64,000 bases of DNA. It comes from JBMNUM01 sp050946275 (GTDB lineage Bacteria; Actinomycetota; Coriobacteriia; Coriobacteriales; CADBOM01). A program made the translations under genes and the position numbers. The notes under the pieces are model-generated. The model ran no database searches, was not told where the DNA came from, and saw only the letters and a program-made list of their open reading frames with translations. Every line of letters starts with the position of its first letter. The stretch's first letter is position 1. The stretch lies in contig JBMNUM010000006.1 in NCBI GenBank assembly GCA_050946275.1, forward strand, positions 50,467-114,466. The letters run 5' to 3'. Of the stretch, positions 59,301 to 64,000 are shown in pieces.

Positions 59301-59690
59301 CTCGCACAGTTCTGCCCGCCTCGCGAGCAGCTCGTCTTGCTCTACAAGGTCATCCGGCAGCAATGCGAGGGAGGCACGGCCGCCTGCGAGGATGCCATCC
59401 TCGACATGTGCCGTTCTTGCGACGCTGGCATGAGCATGGGGATCCTGGCGGTAAAGTCGGGCATCGGGATCTTCGCCGAGCTTGGGTTCGTGACCATCGT
59501 CGAGGAAGGGGACTTCCGCACGATCAAGGTGGTCGAGAACGCCAGCAAGATGGATCTCACCGAGAGCGTCCGGTATCGAGAAGGGCGCACGCAGGTCGAG
59601 GCGTTCGATTCCTTCGCTGATTGGCTCATGTCCGAGAGCTCTGACAATCTGCTTGCTGGGATCAATCGTCCTCTGGTTCCCAAGGCCTAG
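56358..59690 (+). CDS. recJ: RecJ exonuclease fused to a RecQ-like helicase
   Basis: Single-strand 5'-3' exonuclease joined to an ATP-dependent helicase in one 1110-residue chain. Residues 1-560 are RecJ: FGDFDVDG at 84-91, IVTVDCGI, TDHH at 175-178, AALGTIADR, and FGGHKYAAGVTV in the DHHA1 part. Residues of about 635-1000 are a superfamily 2 helicase: Walker A TGRGKS at about 670, DEAH at about 773, VSATAP, IYVNSRQT, VATGAFGEGVN and MSGRGGRDG. The end, with four Cys (EGGTAACEDAILDMCRSC), may bind a metal. It would let one protein unwind and digest DNA. A palindromic element follows. Confidence 0.92.
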   Translation: MKSNWEVKPTDERAIESLCEELQIPRLLAAVLACRGFADVEKARAFLNPSLERDWNDPLVIPGMSAAVDVIEDAVRKGRSTMIFGDFDVDGITATSVMLLGLRAFGLEVRSFIPRRQDEGYGLSREALDRIMNAEDDGQSIQTRKPELIVTVDCGITSAEEVAYARELGLDVVVTDHHNPLNSVPQGVPVCNPRLEEGNPSENLAGVGVALKVIQELGRRFGKPDVWKSLIDLAALGTIADRMPLFGENRALVSEGVKLINESPRPGIAASLAAAGDLVGKVDAVNLSFSIIPRLNAAGRMADAQLALDLLLCDDPVKAQGLSKMLEDVNVARREAEVELSDAAEKVAEEQYSDERVLVLADSSWHEGVKGIVASRLANKFGVPTILFTIEGDEAHGSGRSVGKVDLFEAIESVKDLTIKFGGHKYAAGVTVAVEDIPEFRRRLAAYFAEFPDEAFEPTLEVDAQLDFEDLTMDQVGALSQLEPFGQENPEPLFVVRGAFIGKARAVGAKKNHLSFSITNGAENATAIYFHCDDAEGYAACSAPVDLVFSAQIEEWRGRRQLKLKVKDMEMALDPNDCCGAEAQSFVDGLFEQDHHKMVCRHSPTVDLGKPSREECANWSMPTDGEAYDGSDISEEICVALSGRNLRLHNAQRIALENLEKGKSTLAVMATGRGKSLIFYAHAAKEALFSGKQSIFVFPLRALINDQAFHIGHGFARLGLTVQTLTGETPLGDRASIYEAWDAGEVDVILTTPEYLERHQAKLAACGNVGFIAIDEAHHIGTEHEEIRPSYTRIDYLKQRFPGVVFLAVSATAPKPAADKIVQALGIEKVVVDSTMRGNLRVDDHRGIADKETYLASLAAQGEKMIIYVNSRQTSIDLARSLRKRLPEIASQIAFYNAGISREARLKIEELFRTGEITVIVATGAFGEGVNVTDIRHIALYHMPFSPLAYNQMSGRGGRDGKPAYVHLLFNDTDKQVNQRLLAQFCPPREQLVLLYKVIRQQCEGGTAACEDAILDMCRSCDAGMSMGILAVKSGIGIFAELGFVTIVEEGDFRTIKVVENASKMDLTESVRYREGRTQVEAFDSFADWLMSESSDNLLAGINRPLVPKA

Positions 59691-59707
59691 TTTCTGAGGG
59701 TCGTCCG

Positions 59708-59874
59708 CCCCGGGAGGGAGGGCGCTTCCCGAAGAAGGCTCCGCAAAGCGTGATTTCGCTCCGTCTCTGCAGCTGCGGAGGGAACGCCTTCGGCGTTCTT
59801 TAGTCCTCGCTCCCGCAGAGACTGCGCGAAATCACTGCTCCGCAATTCTTCGGGAAGAGCCCTCCCTCCCGGGG
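59708..59874. repeat. Long palindromic element, copy 3
   Basis: 167 bases after the RecJ-helicase gene. Outer arms CCCCGGGAGGGAGGGCGC and complement, then TTCCCGAAGAA and TTCTTCGGGAA. The inner part is GGCTCCGCAAAGCGTGATTT with the top stem GAACGCCTTCGGCGTTC. It has the same inner core as copies 1 and 2 but different outer-arm sequence that still pairs. Confidence 0.75.
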
Positions 59875-59907
59875 CTACTCGTTTCACTCCTAGCCACACA
59901 CTACAAC

Positions 59908-59971
59908 AGACGGCAGTTGCTCAGGCCCCTTTCAGGGGCCGTCACAACTGCCGGAGCTAAAGCTCGGGATT
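59908..59971. repeat. Hairpin cluster, possible IS200/IS605-type end remnant
   Basis: GGCAGTTG ... CAACTGCC flank an inner GGCCCC-TTTCA-GGGGCC, followed by GAGC-TAAA-GCTC. Compact hairpins with a TAAA loop and this layout resemble the right end and guide-RNA region of IS200/IS605 elements. No transposase or TnpB is found beside it, so it is at best a remnant. Confidence 0.3.
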
Positions 59972-60099
59972 CGGGTTGCAGGCTCGATTCGGCAAGGCGC
60001 CTCGCCATGCAACAAGTTGTGAAGTCCAGGCGTTCGTTCAGAGCATTCAGGAAGACGGGAATGCTGGGCAATTACTTGTTTCAACAGGACGTTCTATCG

Positions 60100-60192
60100 T
60101 TACTTGGATTTTGCGGCAAGCTCGAATATGGCGGCGATAAAACCGGCGAAAATGGCCGCCACATAGAGCAAGACGGTGCCAACAATTTTCAT
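60100..60192 (-). CDS. Putative 30-residue single-helix membrane peptide
   Basis: A small ORF with ATG, a single hydrophobic segment (VGTVLLYVAAIFAGFIAAI) and a short charged end (FELAAKSK). GGTGAAG lies eight bases before the start. It is too small for family recognition; hydrophobic peptides of this type include toxin-like and regulatory proteins. It follows the 59-residue ORF on the same strand, with a stem-loop repeat between them. Translation is not proved. Confidence 0.45.
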   Translation of the reverse strand: MKIVGTVLLYVAAIFAGFIAAIFELAAKSK

Positions 60193-60209
60193 GTCATCAC
60201 TTCACCATG

Positions 60210-60243
60210 TTGAGAGGCCGCCTAATTTCAAGAGGTCGTTCAG
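60210..60243. repeat. Short stem-loop repeat, copy 1
   Basis: TTGAGAGGCCGCCTAATTTC plus AGAGGTCGTTCAG; matches the copy at 60455 over most of its 34 bases (shared GGCCGCC, AATTT, TTCA). It lies between two small minus-strand ORFs. Confidence 0.5.
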
Positions 60244-60249
60244 CTTTGG

Positions 60250-60429
60250 TTATCTAATGCGAGACTTAGCAAACTTGTCTGCATGCTCGAATGACATCCC
60301 ATAAAGCTTCATGAGCTTTTTCCGGCACTCCTCATCTGACTCCACAACTGTTCCGGGTGGATTGTGAACGTCCTCAAACCACTTGCTTCTCAAGCAATGT
60401 CGATCTCTCATGTTGCTGTTGTTGTGCAT
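60250..60429 (-). CDS. Putative 59-residue protein, unknown function
   Basis: An ORF with sensible amino-acid use: a basic start (NMRDRHCLRSKW), the part FEDVHNPPGTVVESDEECRK, then KLMKLYGMSFEHADKFAKS. It looks like the small helical part of a phage- or plasmid-type protein. The ribosome site before ATG 60429 is weak (TTGAGAT), and ATG 60411 is an alternative. I do not recognise a family. It lies in a lower-GC accessory patch. Confidence 0.45.
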   Translation of the reverse strand: MHNNSNMRDRHCLRSKWFEDVHNPPGTVVESDEECRKKLMKLYGMSFEHADKFAKSRIR

Positions 60430-60454
60430 ATCTCAACTAACCCGACTTTCTTGG

Positions 60455-60489
60455 TTGAACGGCCGCCCAATTTTCAGGGGGCCTTTCAA
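60455..60489. repeat. Short stem-loop repeat, copy 2
   Basis: TTGAACGGCC and GGCCTTTCAA pair at 9 of 10 positions around a 15-base loop (GCCCAATTTTCAGGG). It lies between the 86- and 59-residue ORFs on the minus strand. Confidence 0.55.
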
Positions 60490-60511
60490 TGCTCCTGGAC
60501 GACGTGTTTTA

Positions 60512-60772
60512 CTAGCCGCCTTGCTGATTGTCTTCTGGTGTTTCGATGGGTCCTTCGCGGAGGGGTTCGGTGTCTTTGTACATGCTGATGTACGCCGGGA
60601 AGGGAACTACCGAACCGTCTTTCTTTAGAACCGCAATAGGGCTCCCGATTCCTCCGAAGGCAAAGAGGTCCTTGACGGAAAAGATGAAAGCCGGCTCTTT
60701 CTCGACGCAGTAGTTGTAGTCAGGGCAATAGCCCAGCGCGATCTCAAGGGCCTCATCGAAAGAAATGCTCAT
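60512..60772 (-). CDS. Small unknown protein, possibly immunity-like
   Basis: An 86-residue soluble acidic protein with AGGAGG before the start. The pattern SFDEALEIALGYC, then EKEPAFIFSVKDLFAF, then GGIGSPIAVLKKDGSVVPFP, resembles the fold layout of small Imm35/YrhB-like immunity proteins (short helix, strand, strand with a KKDG turn), but this is visual similarity only. Two cysteines are near residue 15-22. No toxin is nearby. It is the first of three small ORFs on the minus strand. Confidence 0.6.
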   Translation of the reverse strand: MSISFDEALEIALGYCPDYNYCVEKEPAFIFSVKDLFAFGGIGSPIAVLKKDGSVVPFPAYISMYKDTEPLREGPIETPEDNQQGG

Positions 60773-60974
60773 GGCCCTGCCTCCTCGTGTGTTGTGAATA
60801 AGTACGCACCCATTGTCGGCGAGTCGATGGCCTCGATGCGTTCCAAAAACGGTACAGAGAAGGCATTAATCCTCGGATGCTCGCTCACATCCCGAGTCGG
60901 ACGAGGCATGAGCTTTCAGCACCCGCCGCAAAGCGTGGGCCTATAAGGCAACATCTCGTCTCGCTGACTTTTTA

Positions 60975-62849
60975 TCAGAACCAGACTTCGCCCAGCTGGT
61001 CTTCCATGACCTGCAGATCGGTGCGGCTGTCGAGTTTTGCCTGTATCTCCTCGGCAAGCGGAATCTCGTCGGTGATCACCGCGTCCACGCTGCTGTCAAG
61101 GAACTTGCGCATTCCCTTTTCGGTATTGACTGTCCAGACGATGGCCTGCTTTCCCGCCAGGTGAATCTGGGCCATCGTGAGCTCGCTGGCCATTTCCTCC
61201 TCCATGATGAGCAGGTCGCAGTTCAGCTTGGAGAGGTTGCCGATACCCAGGAAGAACAGCGTGCCGGTTTCAAACTCGGGATAGGTCGTTTCCGCGTAGC
61301 TGATGATGTCGTAGTTCAAGGAGATCAGGGCCACGTCGGACACGCAGTCGTGCGCGCGAACGATCGCGACGGCGTCGTCGACCATCTGCCGGTCCGCAGT
61401 TGCGCCCTTCAGCTCGATGAAGAGCTTTTCCTTGCCCTTGGTTATATCCAGCATCTCGTCAAGCGTCACGACGGGAAGCTCTGCACCATTTCCGGTGGTG
61501 TCCTTAATCCGGAGCTTCCGGACCTCGTCCATCGTCATTTCCTCGGGAGCCTTGTCCACGCCGGTCAACCGCTCGAACGTGCCATCGTGGTTGATGATGT
61601 ACTCACCGTCTTTGGTCCTCTGGATGTCAATCTCGCTTGCGTAGCAGCCGTGCTCTATGGCGAGCTCGAGACCCTCCAGGGAGTTCTCCGAGGCCATCGT
61701 CCCTCCGGCGCGATGGGCGACGATCTTCACGGGCTCATCCCGGATCATGAGCTGGTTGTAGAACAGTCCGACGGCAGCGGAGGCAACCAGGATCACGATG
61801 AACACGACGGTCATGGCTATCGCTTTCCGCAAATAGCGCGACTTCTTCGGGCGCTCCGGCCAAAGCTCCTGCTCGCCCTTCGTGAACTCGAAGTAGTACT
61901 TGGTCAGGCGCAGCATCAGGTATGCTCCGCAGAGCAGGCCGACGATCGCAACGATATAGCCTCCCATGAGAACCGTTGCCGCGCCAACGATACGGTGGCT
62001 CACAACGGCGACATCAGTCGGGGTAACGGATGACAGCCCAGCGAGAGTGGTGATGTCGAAGACATAATTGCTCGGCAGATCCGCAGCGCTATGGTTTAGC
62101 CAGAGGACCGGCAAGTAACGGAACACAAGGTAGGCCGCGGCCTGAATGAGGATCAGGATCACCAGCGTTTTCAGCATGCCGCCGAGGAATTTCTTCCTAT
62201 TCTGTCCGGTAATCTTCACGGAGGCTTTCCGGGCCTCGGCGGGGCGCAGACCGCCCAGCAAGACTCCATGGACGGTGAATATGGAGCGATATCCGATCCA
62301 GGCCAGGATAAGAATCACCACTGCATACAGGCCAGCCAAGAGAGGCTTTGCCAGGATGACTTCCATGATGAAGTTGGGGATATAGAAGGATTCCGTGAGA
62401 CTGATGGAGAATCCGATTCCGCACAACGGAACGGCGATAAAGATATAGAGCAGTACCAGAACTCCCGTGGGGTTAGCGAAGCGCTTTACGGAACGGAGGC
62501 CCTTCCCGATCTCCCGCCAGGCTCGCGCTCCCTTGCCCGAAAGGACGTCGTCGTTCATATAGATATGCGCGAACACCTCGACGACGATAAACCAAAGGAT
62601 CAAAACGATGCCAATGACGAGCAGCAGCGGGGTTCGCCAACTCATGAGCATCGCGCCGAGATTGGCGGAGGTCAGCGCCTCTCCTCCGGCTTCGGCGACG
62701 ACGTTGAGCAGCCTGGTCAGAATCCACGCCGGAATAATCAGCGTAAGAGCTGCGAGGATCTGAAAGGTCCACATCTCCGGCATAGCCTCGCGTACCAGAC
62801 TCCGGAAGCTGATGTTCTTGCCCTCTGATTTCGCCGTTCCCTTTTTCAT
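60975..62849 (-). CDS. Glycerophosphodiester phosphodiesterase with large N-terminal membrane domain
   Basis: Hydrolyses glycerophosphodiesters (from phospholipids or wall teichoic-type polymers) to alcohol and glycerol phosphate. The 624-residue protein has about eight hydrophobic helices in residues 25-370 and a C-terminal GDPD TIM barrel. The barrel shows IVAHRAGGTMASENSLEG (catalytic His and metal Glu), SEIDIQRTKDG and HDGTFERLTG with the second catalytic His. This is the usual layout of the membrane GDPD family of Gram-positives. GGGGGAACGCC precedes the ATG. It is a single-gene unit. Confidence 0.9.
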   Translation of the reverse strand: MKKGTAKSEGKNISFRSLVREAMPEMWTFQILAALTLIIPAWILTRLLNVVAEAGGEALTSANLGAMLMSWRTPLLLVIGIVLILWFIVVEVFAHIYMNDDVLSGKGARAWREIGKGLRSVKRFANPTGVLVLLYIFIAVPLCGIGFSISLTESFYIPNFIMEVILAKPLLAGLYAVVILILAWIGYRSIFTVHGVLLGGLRPAEARKASVKITGQNRKKFLGGMLKTLVILILIQAAAYLVFRYLPVLWLNHSAADLPSNYVFDITTLAGLSSVTPTDVAVVSHRIVGAATVLMGGYIVAIVGLLCGAYLMLRLTKYYFEFTKGEQELWPERPKKSRYLRKAIAMTVVFIVILVASAAVGLFYNQLMIRDEPVKIVAHRAGGTMASENSLEGLELAIEHGCYASEIDIQRTKDGEYIINHDGTFERLTGVDKAPEEMTMDEVRKLRIKDTTGNGAELPVVTLDEMLDITKGKEKLFIELKGATADRQMVDDAVAIVRAHDCVSDVALISLNYDIISYAETTYPEFETGTLFFLGIGNLSKLNCDLLIMEEEMASELTMAQIHLAGKQAIVWTVNTEKGMRKFLDSSVDAVITDEIPLAEEIQAKLDSRTDLQVMEDQLGEVWF

Positions 62850-63341
62850 GGCGTTCCCCCCATGCCATCCTGTACATGCCGCTGGTTACACATGTTACAG
62901 ATATTCCCGCGCGCAAGGTATCGTTTTATTTACTTTGGTGCGTCTCGCAGGCGTCCCTGCTCTCGCCAAGCTCTCTTTCCCTTTTTTGCGGAAAAGGACG
63001 TCTAGCCCGTCCTTTTTCGAAAGAAAAGGTCGAGATTCTCCCTTTTTTGCGTTTCCGGACGTCCTTTTTCGTGCAAAAGGGACGGACAAGGTGGGCTGGG
63101 GCAGGACGGGGGGTGCGTGCAAGACGGGCTGGGGCAGGGCGGGGTGTGCGCAAGGCAGAATGCGGCAGGGCGGGGTGTGCGCAAAGCAGCGCCTAAACAA
63201 CAGTACAGAGAAGGATGTTTCCCAAAGAGGGCGGCTAAAATCGCTGCTGACCTGCGTAAACAGCCTGCAAGCTGGGCTTTTATCGGCTACACTTACACTT
63301 CAAGTCGAGGTGAAAACGCCTCAAAACCCGAGGAGGTTCCG
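62850..63341. other. Long intergenic region with palindromic and G-rich repeats
   Basis: 492 bases without a convincing gene. At 62981-63083 are three arms of a GGAAAAGGACG / CGTCCTTTTTCG palindrome, similar in layout to 35.9 kb. At 63093-63190 a G-rich unit of about 31-33 bases is repeated three times. Reading frames through it encode only Pro/Arg/His-rich sequence. Confidence 0.55.
63093..63190. repeat. G-rich tandem repeat, G-quadruplex-capable
   Basis: Three units share GGGGCAGGGCGGGGTGTGCG (with small changes), offset by 33 and 31 bases. The plus strand has GGG-CT-GGGG-CA-GGG-C-GGGG at 63126-63144, which fits the G-quadruplex rule with short loops. Confidence 0.6.
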
Positions 63342-63935
63342 ATGAGTGTTCCCATCTTCCAGCAGACACCGTGGCAGCAGTCCAGTGAGTGCGACCCCGC
63401 TAAGGCCGCGCTCGTTGTGATCGACGTTCTCGGCGGGTCCGAAGGTGCCGCCCCTGGCACCGAGGAAATGGCCGCCAACTGCGTGAAGCTTGCCAAGGCG
63501 TGCCGCGCGAAGGGCGTGCCGGTTATCTTCGTCAGCGATACCCATGTCAAGGCCTACGACCGCGAGATCGAGCTGTGGGGAGAGCACGGCATGGCCGGAA
63601 CCGAAGGCTGCAAGCCCCTCGACGAGTTCGAGGTCGCCGAGACAGACATCCTCATTCCCAAGCGCCGTTATAACGCCTTCTTCCAGACTGACCTCGACCT
63701 CACCCTGAGCGAGCTGGGCGTGGACACGCTCATCGCCTGCGGCTGGGACACCAACATCTGCGTCCTCCAGACCCTTGCCGGGGCCTACTTCCTCGGATAT
63801 CGCTCGATCGTCCCCGCCGACGCCACGGTGGCCTTGCTCACCGACCTCACCAAGGAGGACGGCCTGAAGTACTTCACCCGCTGCTACGACACGCGCGTGG
63901 CAGACACAGAGACGGTGCTAGGCTACCTGGCATAA
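63342..63935 (+). CDS. Isochorismatase-like cysteine hydrolase
   Basis: A 197-residue cysteine hydrolase of the isochorismatase/nicotinamidase superfamily. It has LVVIDVLGG with the catalytic Asp, PKRRYNAFFQTDLD with the Lys, and GWDTNICVLQTLAGAYF with the nucleophile Cys. AGGAGGTTCCG precedes ATG 63342. The motif set supports a hydrolase of amides such as nicotinamide or ureidomalonate; the GWDTNICV element is more like general cysteine hydrolases than pyrazinamidases. Substrate unknown. The gene is the last in the window, followed by a small CCCC-GAAA-GGGG hairpin at the edge. Confidence 0.87.
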   Translation: MSVPIFQQTPWQQSSECDPAKAALVVIDVLGGSEGAAPGTEEMAANCVKLAKACRAKGVPVIFVSDTHVKAYDREIELWGEHGMAGTEGCKPLDEFEVAETDILIPKRRYNAFFQTDLDLTLSELGVDTLIACGWDTNICVLQTLAGAYFLGYRSIVPADATVALLTDLTKEDGLKYFTRCYDTRVADTETVLGYLA

Positions 63936-64000
63936 GAGAAGCAAGGCAAGCAAGAAACCCGTGCGAAGCACGCGACGGGCGCGACGGCCCCCGAAAGGGG

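Noticed and set aside
56271..59363. 1030-codon minus-strand ORF opposite the RecJ-helicase gene
   Set aside because: Shadow of the sense gene, whose motifs are intact from end to end.
62812..63345. ORFs across the repeat region before the isochorismatase-like gene
   Set aside because: They only translate G-rich and palindromic repeats into Pro/Arg/His-rich sequence.

Overview
The window is a high-GC chromosomal segment that best fits a member of the Coriobacteriia (Actinomycetota), probably an anaerobic, host-associated species. This is an inference from gene content: a complete one-operon type II fatty-acid pathway using FabK and a fused AccD-AccA carboxyltransferase, a thioester/VaFE-repeat wall-anchored adhesin, a RecJ fused to a helicase, a long single-chain PurL, and strong G/C third-position bias that creates very long antisense ORFs. 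No rRNA, CRISPR array, prophage or intact insertion sequence was seen. The first gene is cut by the left edge.

Layout. 0-10 kb: housekeeping genes (DEAD-box helicase end, sirtuin, PAP2 phosphatase, mnmA, exonuclease III, a UvrD helicase-nuclease), then a minus-strand group with a Nif11-type RiPP precursor that has no visible tailoring enzyme, a DJ-1/PfpI protein and a polysaccharide deacetylase. 10.4-20.6 kb: the operon acpP-accB-accC-accDA-fabH-fabK-fabD-fabG-fabF-fabZ-marR, with a good promoter and an AT-rich palindrome in its leader. 20.6-26.5 kb: an orphan conjugation-type ATPase, a TSCPD protein, an acidic protein with a paralogue at 37.6 kb, a membrane-anchored Nudix-like protein, and typA. 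26.7-32.7 kb: a 1300-residue adhesin and a secreted GHL10 hydrolase that seems to start at ATC. 32.9-39.1 kb: moeA, a Crp/Fnr regulator divergent from a ferredoxin, two tRNA-Ser genes, a PaaI thioesterase pair and larE. 39.1-46.4 kb: purL, a HEAT-type membrane protein and an M23-like exported protein. 46.4-50 kb: rpsF-ssb-rpsR-rplI convergent with dnaB. 50-56 kb: HAD hydrolase, PatB-type lyase, purA, infC-rpmI-rplT and vsr. 56-64 kb: the RecJ-helicase fusion, a small-ORF accessory patch, a membrane GDPD and an isochorismatase-like hydrolase.

The noncoding DNA is unusually structured. Two distant loci, the adhesin at 26.7 kb and the M23-like gene at 44.9 kb, share about 100 bp carrying five tandem 11-bp units of GKTCAG type, laid out like OmpR/PhoP-family operators, followed by a conserved promoter-like block. 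This suggests an unrecognised cell-surface regulon. At least three other dispersed element families occur: long palindromes at 51.1, 53.9 and 59.7 kb whose arms differ but still pair; a structured element of about 160 bp directly after typA and moeA; and a short hairpin after the first helicase and mnmA. One long palindrome fills the whole space between two convergent stop codons.

Start sites were chosen from Shine-Dalgarno spacing and family N-termini. Computation-dependent statements (homology, folding, covariation, genome-wide copy number) are marked as such; none was run.
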